NCBI GenBank assembly: GCA_964491785.1
Contig: CAZBGS010000011.1
Span: 1 to 38,958, forward strand
Length of the DNA stretch: 38,958 nucleotides
Direction of reading: 5' to 3'
From: RZZS01 sp964491785
Lineage (GTDB): Bacteria > Pseudomonadota > Alphaproteobacteria > Micavibrionales > Micavibrionaceae
Numbering within the stretch: the first letter of the stretch is position 1; every line of letters starts with the position of its first letter. Position numbers and translations under genes: made by a program. This document shows positions 7,413 to 16,094 of the stretch, piece after piece. A model generated the notes under the pieces. It was not told the DNA's origin and made no database searches. It saw only the letters and a list, made by a program, of their open reading frames with translations.

Positions 7413-10106
7413 ATGACGAAATGGGTTTACCAGTTTGGCGGCGAGAAGACCGATGGCCGCGCCGATATGAGAAACCTTGTTGGCGGCAAGGGAGCAAACC
7501 TTGCGGAAATGGCCAATATGGGGCTTCCTGTCCCGCCCGGTTTCACTATCACGACTGAAGTATGTACATATTACTACGCAAATAACGACACCTATCCCGC
7601 CGATCTGAAGAAGCAGGTCGAGGAAGCGCTTGCCAGCATCGAGCGCGATCAGGGCAAGAAATTCGGCGACAAAAACGACCCGCTTTTGATGTCGGTTCGC
7701 TCTGGCGCCCGGATCTCCATGCCCGGTATGATGGACACCGTTCTGAACCTCGGCCTTAATGACGAGACGGTAAAGGGCCTGGCGGAAAAATCAGGCGACG
7801 AGCGTTTCGCATGGGACAGCTACCGCCGTTTCGTAAACATGTTCGGTGACGTTGTTCTCGGCGTTCCGCACCACGATTTCGAGGAAATCCTGGAAAGCTA
7901 CAAAAAGAAACACAAACTTGAACTCGACGTTCAGATCACTGCCGAAGGCTGGAAGGAAATCGTTCCGCAATACAAGGCTCTCGTCGAAAAACACACCGGC
8001 AAGCCTTTCCCGACCGATCCGATGGAACAACTGTGGCATGGAATTGGCGCGGTATTCAGCTCGTGGATGGCTCCGCGCGCTATCACCTACCGCAAAATCC
8101 ACGATATTCCTGGCGACTGGGGCACGGCCGTCAACGTCCAGACCATGGTGTTCGGCAATATGGGCGATGACTGCGCCACCGGCGTTGCCTTCACCCGCGA
8201 TCCTTCGACCGGCGAAAACTACTTCTACGGCGAATACCTTGTGAATGCGCAGGGCGAAGACGTCGTTGCGGGTATCCGCACGCCTCAGGCCCTTACCGAG
8301 ATTGGCAAGGAGCGTGACGGTTCGACCCTGCCGTCGATGGAAGTCACCATGCCGGAAATCTACAAGGAACTCGACGGCATGCGCCACAAGCTGGAACAGC
8401 ATTTCCGCGAAATCCAGGATCTTGAATTCACGGTCGAACGCGGCAAGCTCTATCTGCTGCAAACCCGTACCGGCAAGCGTACCGCCGCAGCTTCACTGAA
8501 GATCGCCTCGGACATGGTCTCTGAAGGCCTGATCACCAAGGACGAAGCTGTTTTGCGCATCGATCCGGCCCAGCTTGACCACCTGCTGCACCCGCGCCTT
8601 GATCCTAATGCGAAAAAGGACGTAGTCGCCAAAGGTCTCCCGGCATCTCCGGGCGCTGCCTGCGGACAGGTCTACTTCAGTGCCGATGACGCCGAAAGGG
8701 AAGCTGAAAACGGCAAGAAGGTCATTCTCTGCCGTTCGGAAACTTCGCCGGAAGACATCCATGGCATGCACGCATCCGTCGGTATCCTCACCTCGCGCGG
8801 CGGCATGACCTCGCACGCGGCTGTCGTAGCCCGCGGCATGGGCAAGCCCTGCGTTGCCGGTGCCGGTGCGCTGAATATCAGCTACAAGGAAAAGCAGATC
8901 ACCGTTAATGGCAGAACCATTAAAGAAGGTGATATCATCACCATTGATGGCGGCGCAGGCGAAGTGATCGTCGGCAGCGTTCCAACCCTTCAACCTGAAA
9001 TGTCCGGCGACTTTGCCCTGCTGATGCAATGGGCGGATGAACGCCGCCGCATGAAGGTTCGCACCAATGCCGAAACCCCGCTGGATGCAAAAACAGCGCG
9101 TGATTTCGGCTGCGAAGGCATCGGCCTGGCGCGTACCGAACACATGTTCTTCGATCCGCAGCGGATTCAAAACGTCCGCGAGATGATCTTCGCCAGTGAC
9201 GAAGCCGGACGCCGCAAGGCTCTGGACAAGCTGCTGCCGGAACAGCGCTCGGACTTTGCAAGCCTGTTCGAGATTATGCAGGGCCTGCCGGTGACGGTTC
9301 GTCTGCTCGACCCGCCGCTGCACGAGTTCCTGCCGCAGGAAGACAAGGACATCAAGCAGTTCGCGAAAACCATCGGCGTGGATGAAGACACCGTCCGCCG
9401 CCGCCTTTCCGAGCTGCACGAGTTCAACCCGATGCTTGGCCACCGCGGTTGCCGCCTCGGCATCACCTACCCGGAAATCTATGAAATGCAGGCACGGGCC
9501 ATCTTCGAAGGCGCGGTCGAATGCGCTAAGAAGACCGGCGGCACCGTCGTTCCTGAAGTCATGATCCCGCTGGTGGTCTCGAAGAAGGAACTGGCGATGC
9601 TGAAAGACCGCGTCATCAAGACCGCGGAAAAGGTCTTCGAGGAAAAAGGCATGAAGCTCGATTACATGGTCGGCACGATGATCGAAATCCCGCGCGCCGC
9701 ACTTTGCGCGGATTCGATTGCCGAAGAAGCCGAATTCTTCAGCTTCGGCACTAACGACCTGACGCAGACCGGCCTTGGCATGAGCCGCGACGACGCCGGA
9801 AACTTCCTCGGTCACTACGTGGAAAAGGGCATCTTCGAAAAAGACCCCTTCCAGAGCCTTGATACCGAGGGTGTAGGCCAGCTGATGGAAATCGCCTGCG
9901 AACGCGGCCGCAAGACGAGAAGCAAAATCAAGCTCGGCATCTGCGGCGAACACGGCGGCGATCCCGCCTCGATCCACTTCTGTGAAAAGATCGGTCTGGA
10001 CTACGTCTCCTGCTCGCCTTACCGCGTGCCGATCGCCCGCCTTGCCGCCGCACAGGCTGCAATAAAGGCGAAAAAGGCCGAAGAAGCCAGGAAAAAGGCT
10101 GCCTGA
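7413..10106 (+). CDS. ppdK: Pyruvate, phosphate dikinase
   Basis: Interconverts pyruvate, ATP and phosphate with phosphoenolpyruvate, AMP and pyrophosphate, at the PEP node of gluconeogenesis/glycolysis in the cytoplasm. The product is 897 aa from the ATG at 7413, supported by GAGGGGA 5 nt upstream; an ATG 15 codons earlier (7368) lacks a site. The N-terminal ATP-grasp nucleotide-binding domain shows LVGGKGANLAEM and the RSGA...MPGMMDTVLNLG signature. The central swivelling domain carries the phosphohistidine at His468 in GGMTSHAAVVARG. The C-terminal TIM-barrel PEP/pyruvate domain carries SFGTNDLTQ and the catalytic Cys844 in CGEHGGDP. It has a Lys/Ala-rich tail and is monocistronic, with a strong terminator 24 bp after the stop. 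Confidence 0.97.
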   Translation: MTKWVYQFGGEKTDGRADMRNLVGGKGANLAEMANMGLPVPPGFTITTEVCTYYYANNDTYPADLKKQVEEALASIERDQGKKFGDKNDPLLMSVRSGARISMPGMMDTVLNLGLNDETVKGLAEKSGDERFAWDSYRRFVNMFGDVVLGVPHHDFEEILESYKKKHKLELDVQITAEGWKEIVPQYKALVEKHTGKPFPTDPMEQLWHGIGAVFSSWMAPRAITYRKIHDIPGDWGTAVNVQTMVFGNMGDDCATGVAFTRDPSTGENYFYGEYLVNAQGEDVVAGIRTPQALTEIGKERDGSTLPSMEVTMPEIYKELDGMRHKLEQHFREIQDLEFTVERGKLYLLQTRTGKRTAAASLKIASDMVSEGLITKDEAVLRIDPAQLDHLLHPRLDPNAKKDVVAKGLPASPGAACGQVYFSADDAEREAENGKKVILCRSETSPEDIHGMHASVGILTSRGGMTSHAAVVARGMGKPCVAGAGALNISYKEKQITVNGRTIKEGDIITIDGGAGEVIVGSVPTLQPEMSGDFALLMQWADERRRMKVRTNAETPLDAKTARDFGCEGIGLARTEHMFFDPQRIQNVREMIFASDEAGRRKALDKLLPEQRSDFASLFEIMQGLPVTVRLLDPPLHEFLPQEDKDIKQFAKTIGVDEDTVRRRLSELHEFNPMLGHRGCRLGITYPEIYEMQARAIFEGAVECAKKTGGTVVPEVMIPLVVSKKELAMLKDRVIKTAEKVFEEKGMKLDYMVGTMIEIPRAALCADSIAEEAEFFSFGTNDLTQTGLGMSRDDAGNFLGHYVEKGIFEKDPFQSLDTEGVGQLMEIACERGRKTRSKIKLGICGEHGGDPASIHFCEKIGLDYVSCSPYRVPIARLAAAQAAIKAKKAEEARKKAA

Positions 10107-10129
10107 TCAAGAAATACCGCTTAAATCAA

Positions 10130-10156
10130 ACGGGCCTCCTCCGAGGCCCGTTTTTT
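10130..10156 (+). terminator. Rho-independent terminator of ppdK
   Basis: A perfect 9-bp stem (ACGGGCCTC / GAGGCCCGT) with a 4-nt loop is followed directly by six T residues. It lies 24 bp beyond the ppdK stop codon and before the convergent gene at 10185. Confidence 0.93.
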
Positions 10157-10184
10157 ATCTCGTGATGATCGCATGGTCGTTATT

Positions 10185-10790
10185 TCACGGCTGAGGCTTT
10201 TTCAATTCTTCCTGCCGACGGGGAGGAAGAAGAGCGTCCATTCCTTTAAAAATTATTTCTGGCGGAAGATTACGATAAAAATCGAGATTAAGATCAATGC
10301 CTTTTTGCTTGCAAAGTCTAGTAGCAGCATTTTCAATTATAGGCAAAGCATCCCTGTAAATTGCGAGCACCTCCTCAAAAGTTTGCGGCTGGCCCCTGAC
10401 AGGAGATGGCAGATCTTCAAGTTTTGTTCCAATTACTTTCGAGATGGATTTAATATTCATTTCGAGCGCAACAAGACTTTTGCCGATAACGTATTTAATA
10501 TTAAAGGCATTGAGATGTGGCATGGCAGTAATCACTTCCAGTCCCATGATGCTTTTGCCTGTCACATCATAAAAGGCATGCCTGATTGCTTTATTTGGAT
10601 CAATCAGTATTTCATTGAAAGCCTTGGTTAAGGTAGGCGTTCCTCTTTCTGCTATTACATTTTCGAGATCTTTCCTCGAATAAGATTCATTAAGCCGCTC
10701 TTCTAACAGGTTCTGTCCAACTCTGATGATATGCCGCAGAGTGGAAAGCGCCTTGTTCAAATTCGTACTGGCATCGTCCAGCTTACTCAT
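10185..10790 (-). CDS. Hypothetical protein, second member of a tandem paralogue pair
   Basis: A 201-aa soluble, mostly helical protein with no signal peptide or membrane segment; I do not recognise a family. By eye it aligns over most of its length with the product of the gene immediately upstream. Shared landmarks are RKDLENVIAERGTPTL vs EKDLANFIIEKGTETL, a central helix with SLVALEMNIKSIS vs SALALNLEALSI, the QTFEEVLAIY vs VTLAQVLSAY segment, a KGI/KGV-D/K strand, and a C-terminal MDALLP vs VDSLLP motif. It starts 9 bp after its paralogue with its own GAGGT ribosome site, so the two form an operon. The region is AT-richer than its neighbours. Confidence 0.7.
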   Translation of the reverse strand: MSKLDDASTNLNKALSTLRHIIRVGQNLLEERLNESYSRKDLENVIAERGTPTLTKAFNEILIDPNKAIRHAFYDVTGKSIMGLEVITAMPHLNAFNIKYVIGKSLVALEMNIKSISKVIGTKLEDLPSPVRGQPQTFEEVLAIYRDALPIIENAATRLCKQKGIDLNLDFYRNLPPEIIFKGMDALLPPRRQEELKKPQP

Positions 10791-10799
10791 GTAACCTCA

Positions 10800-11471
10800 C
10801 TACTTTGGCTCCTCAGGGATGTAAGGCTGAGGCAGAAGACTGTCAACCGGCAAATGGACGTTCTCTGGATCACAATGATAGCGCAAGTTTATTACCTCCA
10901 GCCCCTTTAGAAGAGCCAGAGTAAGATTATATTCATCAGTGTATATTTGAAATTTAACTCCCTTTATTCCACAAATTTCCCTCAGGCATGTCTTGATCTC
11001 GGTAAGAGAATGGTCGTACGCTGACAGAACCTGCGCCAGAGTAACTGGATTGTCCTTCAAAGGAATCCTCGATAATTTATCAGGTGAAAGACCCGACAGG
11101 ATCGAAAGAGCCTCAAGATTCAGTGCCAGGGCGCTGTATCCCCTGCTAACGCTGTCACTCACAGCTTCCAAGGTTCTTTTCGTCGTATCAAAAGTAATCA
11201 TTTCACATTTGCGCGAACATTTATTTATTACATCCCTGAATAAATGCGCCATAGTAGAAAAAGGATCTTTATTGGCGGCCGAATTGAAATGCATATTCAG
11301 CGTCTCCGTGCCTTTCTCGATAATGAAATTGGCAAGATCTTTCTCATTGAATCGCCCCATAAGATGTTCTACCAAGGCCTCTGCGCCAACCGACTGTAAA
11401 CTTCTTAACCTATTAAGCTCATCCTTAAGCTTGGCGCTGACCTGCTTAAGCTGTTCTTCTTTTTCTTGCAC
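10800..11471 (-). CDS. Hypothetical protein, first member of a tandem paralogue pair
   Basis: A 223-aa soluble helical protein of unknown function, beginning with a charged, probably coiled-coil helix (EKEEQLKQVSAKLKDELNRL). The remainder aligns with the downstream gene's product (see that entry), so the pair arose by duplication and diverged strongly. It carries extra cysteines (CSRKCEM, CLREICG) absent from the sister. I place the start at GTG 11471, because GAGGGA (11478-11483) lies 6 nt upstream, rather than the TTG one codon earlier. It is divergent from the DUF2267 gene; the 179-bp gap between the chosen starts contains a GATAAT box on the minus strand (11523-11528). No function can be assigned. 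Confidence 0.7.
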   Translation of the reverse strand: MQEKEEQLKQVSAKLKDELNRLRSLQSVGAEALVEHLMGRFNEKDLANFIIEKGTETLNMHFNSAANKDPFSTMAHLFRDVINKCSRKCEMITFDTTKRTLEAVSDSVSRGYSALALNLEALSILSGLSPDKLSRIPLKDNPVTLAQVLSAYDHSLTEIKTCLREICGIKGVKFQIYTDEYNLTLALLKGLEVINLRYHCDPENVHLPVDSLLPQPYIPEEPK

Positions 11472-11650
11472 CAATTGTCCCTCGCTATCCGCTGATACTA
11501 GTACAATGATGATTACATTAGTATTATCGAAAATTCAATAATTTTACGTAACTTATTTACAGAAATCAGGCCGCTTTCAATCTGGAACAAACTTGCGTGA
11601 AGCGCGTAAGTGTTCCCGGCATTGGACACTTAGCAGCAGATGAGGTGGTT

Positions 11651-12088
11651 ATGGCATATGCGCATAACTTGGCCAGAGAAATTAATGTATTTCAGAGCTG
11701 GATAAAGGATCTGGAAGAAAAATCGTTACTAAGCAGCCCTGAAGACGCTTATGCGACAGTGCGGGCAGTACTGCAAACTCTAAGGGACAGATTAACGCTT
11801 GAGGAAGGCGCTGATCTGTCTTCACAATTGCCCCTCATCGCCAGAGGCATTTTCTATGAAGGATGGAAGCCATCAAATACACCTAGAAAAATTTCTTTGG
11901 ATGAGTTTCTCGATGAAGTCCGGCACAAGCTGCAAGGTAATTGCCCGAACGTGGATGAGGCGCTTCTGGCCAGCTCAGTATTTGAGCTGCTGGAAAAGCA
12001 TGTTTCGGAAGGTGAGATGAGCGATGTCAGGTCGGTGTTGCCCAAAGAGTTTAGAGCTTTATTCCCGGAATTAAAAACTGATAGGTAA
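11651..12088 (+). CDS. DUF2267 domain protein
   Basis: A 145-aa soluble protein matching the DUF2267 pattern: two helical halves, the first with AYATVRAVLQTLRDRLTLEEGADLSSQLP, the second with VDEALLASSVFELLEKHVSEGEMSDVRSVLP. The paired AVL-x2-L...LP elements are the family hallmark. DUF2267 proteins have no established biochemical role; they often neighbour stress genes. Start: ATG at 11651 has GAGG 5 nt upstream; a GTG at 11597 would add 18 residues but has only a weak GGAA site. The stop is 5 bp before the next gene, so the two are co-transcribed. Confidence 0.72.
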   Translation: MAYAHNLAREINVFQSWIKDLEEKSLLSSPEDAYATVRAVLQTLRDRLTLEEGADLSSQLPLIARGIFYEGWKPSNTPRKISLDEFLDEVRHKLQGNCPNVDEALLASSVFELLEKHVSEGEMSDVRSVLPKEFRALFPELKTDR

Positions 12089-12093
12089 TTGAG

Positions 12094-13467
12094 ATGTCAT
12101 TGAGAAAAGTCTTTAATTTTGCCGCCAAGGTCGGTGTTTCGGCCATTGCGGGTGTGGCCATTAAGGCAGGTATAATGAGCGGGGCCGATGTTATGGGAGT
12201 TTCTCCCGCGCTTCATTTTGCAGTGGCTGCGGCAGGTGCGGCTGCTACTAATTTTGCAATCACTACCGCCCAGTTTGTCGGTCAGAAAAAATCTTTAAAA
12301 TCAAAAGAATACCGAAATGCTCTTCTCAAAGGAATGAGTACTTCGGCGCTTGCCGGAGGTGTGCTCTCATATCTGGTTCCCGGGCTTCAGGGATTGCTTG
12401 AGGATGCGTGGCAGAGCGAAACGGCGCGTAGCATAAAATCGTTTTTTGCCGGGTTAACGATGCCCCGCTTGACAGATTTCACTATGGCCCCTTCCGCTCC
12501 CCAGGTTTCGGATAGTCTACCCGTTCCGGATAATGGCCCTTACGGTGAATACGCTGATACGCAGCTGGTAATGGAAGAAGCCGGAAATGCAACCGCAGAC
12601 GCCCCTCAACCAGCTGAGCCGATGCCACAAGATCCGATCGAGGCGGAGCAATCGCCAGAAAAACCGGATCAGCAGATCCATGAAAATGAAACTGCTAATG
12701 ATTATAACACGGGCGATCCGGAGGGCGATATCGAGGACGAATATACACCCTATCAGGAACCAGATGTGAATGAATTCGATCCCTGGTGGGCCGATCATTA
12801 TCATCCCCTCGACCAGTACGAAGGGGACACGAATTACGGCCCGGTGAGACCGGTGGAACCTAAGGTGCCGCTTGCGCCCGCGCTGCCGGAAACCCCGGTT
12901 CAGGAAATTCCCGCAGAACAACCGGCGTCCCAGGAGCCTTTATCGCCTCAGGAAACCCCGCCACCTCAGGAAACTTCGCCCCCGCCCCCGGAGTCGGATG
13001 CAGGAATTCAACAAGAGAAAGAAATAACCTCTCTGTCAATGGACACCCCGTTCAGCGAGTGGAAAGCTGCAATGGCGGAATTCATTCCTGAAAAACCTTC
13101 CCCGGTTCTTGAAGATATTCTTACTCGGATGGATTCGGAGAGCACCGTTGTGCGTGCGCAAGCGGTCAAGGATTTTGCTCACGGATTGTATAATGGTGCT
13201 TATGGACTGCCAAAAGTGCGGGAGGCCGCCTTCGTTGTAAATAAGCTGGCAATCGAAATCAGCGGCGGCCAAAACGCCCAGGCGGTATTTAACGAAGCTT
13301 ACAGCTATCTGCACGGCATCGGAACCGAGCCTGATTACGAAAAAGCCCGGCAGGGATTTGTCAAGGCAATCACCCTCGGTTACCATAGCGCCTGCGATAA
13401 CCTTAACTATATGGAGAAGGTAGGATATATTGATCGTTCCGGTTGCTATATCGCACCCCAGCCATAA
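12094..13467 (+). CDS. Membrane-anchored Pro/Glu-rich protein with C-terminal Sel1-like repeat
   Basis: A 457-aa protein in three parts. The N-terminal 110 residues are hydrophobic with small-residue-rich helices (GVSAIAGVAIKAGI, FAVAAAGAAATNFAIT, ALAGGVLSYLVPGL), probably two or three membrane passes. Residues about 130-330 are a low-complexity acidic/proline linker with repeated P-Q-E-T-P type units (PQETPPPQETSPPPP). The C-terminal 120 residues are helical and contain AYSYLHGIGTEPDYEKARQGFVKAITLGYHSA, the consensus of a single Sel1 (SLR) unit. The layout suggests a membrane anchor presenting a protein-interaction domain on a long stalk. It follows the DUF2267 gene by 5 bp. Function unknown; peptidoglycan-spanning scaffold is one possibility, not shown. 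Confidence 0.7.
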   Translation: MSLRKVFNFAAKVGVSAIAGVAIKAGIMSGADVMGVSPALHFAVAAAGAAATNFAITTAQFVGQKKSLKSKEYRNALLKGMSTSALAGGVLSYLVPGLQGLLEDAWQSETARSIKSFFAGLTMPRLTDFTMAPSAPQVSDSLPVPDNGPYGEYADTQLVMEEAGNATADAPQPAEPMPQDPIEAEQSPEKPDQQIHENETANDYNTGDPEGDIEDEYTPYQEPDVNEFDPWWADHYHPLDQYEGDTNYGPVRPVEPKVPLAPALPETPVQEIPAEQPASQEPLSPQETPPPQETSPPPPESDAGIQQEKEITSLSMDTPFSEWKAAMAEFIPEKPSPVLEDILTRMDSESTVVRAQAVKDFAHGLYNGAYGLPKVREAAFVVNKLAIEISGGQNAQAVFNEAYSYLHGIGTEPDYEKARQGFVKAITLGYHSACDNLNYMEKVGYIDRSGCYIAPQP

Positions 13468-13546
13468 AGAGCCTCGGTGTAGATTACCAAACGCTGCTTT
13501 GCCATGATCCGAAACTTTTACCTGTTTATCAGGTTGGATAGGGGCG

Positions 13547-14908
13547 ATGCGTATACAGCCGGAAAATGAAACAAAAAAGACCGGACAGGTTTCAGTTCAG
13601 CAACTTCTGCGGCAGGATGCCATACCTTTGCCGTCTCCCGAAAGTCCTCATTTCGGAGAATATTTCGATCATCTTGGAGACGCGGATATAGTGCTGCTTG
13701 GGGAATCGACCCACGGAAGCGGCGATTTTTATCGTGCCAGAGCCGCAATAACACAACGACTTGTTCGAAATCATGATTTCAAAATCATCGCCCTTGAAGC
13801 TGACTGGCCGGATGCGTCAGTGCTTGATGGCTATGTCAGGGACAGAAAAGTCCCGGATATTGGTCAGCCGGCATTCTCGCGCTTCCCCGAATGGGTATGG
13901 CGCAATGAGGAATTTCGACAGTTTCTTGACTGGCTGCGAAAGTACAACGACCGCATGCCGGATTCGGAATTGAAGGCGGGGATATATGGACTCGATCTTT
14001 ACGGAATGCAGGCATCCATCAACGCAATAATCGATTTTCTCAAAGGCACTGACAGCGAACTCGCCGACATAGCCCGCAAGCGTTATGAGTGCTTCGAGCC
14101 ATGGCTGCATGATCCGGTCAGTTACGGGAAAGCGGCGATCAGGGACAGATACGCCTGCTGCGAAAGCGCCGCCGTGAATATGCTGATGGATCTGATGGGA
14201 GAGCGCCGGATATATTTGGACAGTTTTGCCGAAAGCTTTCTCGATATTTCCCGCAACGCGGAACTGGTAGCGAACGCCGAGAAATACTACAGGGCAATCT
14301 TTTCAGCCACTGAGAAATCCTGGAACCTGCGTGACCGTCATATGTTCGATACCTTGAGAGCAATCAGAAAAAGCCGCCGGATCAACGACTATGCCCCAAT
14401 GCTCAAAACTGTCGTCTGGGCGCACAACTCGCACATCGGCGACGCAAGGGCAACCGATTTGGGGCGGCGGCGGGGCGAATTAAATCTTGGTCAGTTATGC
14501 CGGGAAAATAGCGCAGGCGAGGATGTAAGACTGGTCGGTTTTGGCACAGCCACAGGAGAAGTCGCCGCCGCTCATTACTGGGGAGGGCCTGTCAGTATCG
14601 TAAGCCTGATGTACCCGATCGAGGGCAGCTTTGAGGAACTCTGGATGCAAAGCGGCATGGAGAATGCCTTGCTCGATATAACCGGCGGCCTCGACGATCG
14701 TTTGCAAAGGCAGCTCGAAAAAAAATACCAGCAAAGGGCGGTCGGCGTCATCTATCGCCCGGATACCGAGAGAACAAGCCACTATCTCGAAGTACAACCG
14801 GCAAAACAGTTCGATCATTATGTGTGGCTCAGGGACACTGGCCCGGTTACGCCGCTTGCTCCGGTAAGGGAGAATGGCGGGGCCGATCTTTATCCTTTCG
14901 GTGTGTAA
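13547..14908 (+). CDS. Erythromycin esterase family protein
   Basis: A 453-aa protein of the EreA/EreB-like superfamily (PF05139). The start of the catalytic domain is clear: IVLLGESTHGSGDFYRARA supplies the active-site Glu and His. It is followed by IIALEADWPDASVLDGYV, WVWRNEEF and VWAHNSHIGDARAT, all family signatures. True macrolide esterases form a small branch; most chromosomal members are unassigned hydrolases, so macrolide resistance should not be inferred. No signal peptide. It leads a run of three same-strand genes (rhodanese 17 bp on, ZIP transporter 42 bp after that). Confidence 0.85.
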   Translation: MRIQPENETKKTGQVSVQQLLRQDAIPLPSPESPHFGEYFDHLGDADIVLLGESTHGSGDFYRARAAITQRLVRNHDFKIIALEADWPDASVLDGYVRDRKVPDIGQPAFSRFPEWVWRNEEFRQFLDWLRKYNDRMPDSELKAGIYGLDLYGMQASINAIIDFLKGTDSELADIARKRYECFEPWLHDPVSYGKAAIRDRYACCESAAVNMLMDLMGERRIYLDSFAESFLDISRNAELVANAEKYYRAIFSATEKSWNLRDRHMFDTLRAIRKSRRINDYAPMLKTVVWAHNSHIGDARATDLGRRRGELNLGQLCRENSAGEDVRLVGFGTATGEVAAAHYWGGPVSIVSLMYPIEGSFEELWMQSGMENALLDITGGLDDRLQRQLEKKYQQRAVGVIYRPDTERTSHYLEVQPAKQFDHYVWLRDTGPVTPLAPVRENGGADLYPFGV

Positions 14909-14925
14909 ATTAGAGGAGAAATGAA

Positions 14926-15306
14926 GTGGAAAGAATAACTGCATATACATTAAAGGAAATGTTAGAAAACGACGAGGATTTCATTCTTATTAATACCTTG
15001 TCGAAAGAAGCCTTTGGCAGGGAGCATATCCCCGGATCGATTAACGTGCCTGCCGATAGCAGGGATCTTGTGGAAAGGATCAATGAACTCTCAGATTCCA
15101 AAGAGCAAAAACTTGTCGTCTACTGCGCCAGTCCGGAATGTACCGCCGCAGTTAGGGCAGGAAAAAAGCTGGAAGAAGCGGGGTTCGTAAATGTCGTCTA
15201 TTATCTGGGCGGCATGCTTGCCTGGAAAGAAGCCGGCTACGAGGTGGAAAGAAAAACCTCGCAGCAGGGTGAAGGCCGGACGCAGCCTCGGGGCTGCTGC
15301 GGCTAG
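14926..15306 (+). CDS. Rhodanese-like domain protein
   Basis: A single-domain 126-aa rhodanese fold. DFILINTLSKEAFGREHIPGSINVP is the N-terminal CDC25/rhodanese motif and LVVYCASPECTAAVRAGKKL carries the catalytic Cys in the active loop, ending with the GGMLAWKEAGYEV tail common to these sulfurtransferases. It also has a short Cys-Cys tail (RGCCG) that could bind metal or accept sulfur. The start is GTG at 14926: GAGGAG lies about 7 nt upstream, and the nearby ATG at 14921 runs into a stop. It is 17 bp after the esterase-like gene and followed by a ZIP transporter, so a role in sulfur/metal handling is plausible but inferred. Confidence 0.88.
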   Translation: MERITAYTLKEMLENDEDFILINTLSKEAFGREHIPGSINVPADSRDLVERINELSDSKEQKLVVYCASPECTAAVRAGKKLEEAGFVNVVYYLGGMLAWKEAGYEVERKTSQQGEGRTQPRGCCG

Positions 15307-15348
15307 TCCATGAGGAACCCCGCCCGGTAATGTCTGTTAGCCGGACAG

Positions 15349-16086
15349 ATGACCACCATATCAACTGTATTTATGTTCGGCATGCTGACTGCGCTGGCTA
15401 CGGGCCTTGGAGCAGTGCCGCTGATAATATTAAAAAATGCCGCCAAAATGCTCGCGCCGGCACAGGTAATAGCTGCTTCTCTTATGACTGTCGCCAGCTT
15501 TTGCCTGGTAAAGGAAGCCCTGGGCAATGATGCGGATTACCTGACCCCGCTCTTTGGTTTCATTGCCGGTTTCTTTTTAATCATGATGGCAGGCCGGCTG
15601 CGAAACGCGTTTCCGCAATTGCCGGGGATGACCCGTACTGAAAGCGGCTCGCACCACCAGTGCTTCTTGATTATATTCGTAATGACGCTGCATTCGATTG
15701 CGGAAGGGGTCGGCATAGGAGTGTCTTTCGGCGGCGGAGAATATATGGGTGAATTTATCTCCCTCACCATAGCCCTTCACAATATTCCCGAAGGTCTGGC
15801 CATCTCGCTGATTGCAGTTCCAAATGGTATGAGCGTTTGGAATGCCGGATTGTGGAGCATATTTACCAGTCTGCCTCAGCCGCTGATCGGAGTGCTGGCC
15901 TATCTCTTCGTGAATATGTTCTCCCCGCTGCTGTCTCTGGGACTTGGTTTCGCAGCCGGGGCAATGATCTGGATGGTGATATGCGAACTGCTGCCGGGTG
16001 CAGCCAGATCCATATCCCTTAAACCGCTGGCTGCAATCTTTATGATGAGCGGAGTAACCTTTTTCGCACTGATGGAAATGATCTGA
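15349..16086 (+). CDS. ZIP family metal transporter
   Basis: Inner-membrane protein of 245 aa with about seven to eight hydrophobic segments, of the ZIP/GufA type, which import Zn2+ or Fe2+/Mn2+. The family's paired metal-site helices are visible: HSIAEGVGIGVSFG and ALHNIPEGLAISLI, with the metal-binding His-Asn...Pro-Glu-Gly motif. The stop is 8 bp before that of the convergent glycosyltransferase. It follows the rhodanese closely, likely in one operon. The metal cannot be deduced from the sequence. Confidence 0.88.
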   Translation: MTTISTVFMFGMLTALATGLGAVPLIILKNAAKMLAPAQVIAASLMTVASFCLVKEALGNDADYLTPLFGFIAGFFLIMMAGRLRNAFPQLPGMTRTESGSHHQCFLIIFVMTLHSIAEGVGIGVSFGGGEYMGEFISLTIALHNIPEGLAISLIAVPNGMSVWNAGLWSIFTSLPQPLIGVLAYLFVNMFSPLLSLGLGFAAGAMIWMVICELLPGAARSISLKPLAAIFMMSGVTFFALMEMI

Positions 16087-16094
16087 TAGCGGGG

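Noticed and set aside
8493..9977. Long open frame (494 codons) antisense to ppdK, and another at 7791-8462.
   Set aside because: Both lie wholly inside the certain ppdK gene and result from GC-biased third positions.
927..11589. Exact 16-bp repeat CTTTCAATCTGGAACA at 927-942 and 11574-11589.
   Set aside because: One chance 16-mer repeat in a 39-kb window is not surprising, and there is no extended similarity around the two copies.
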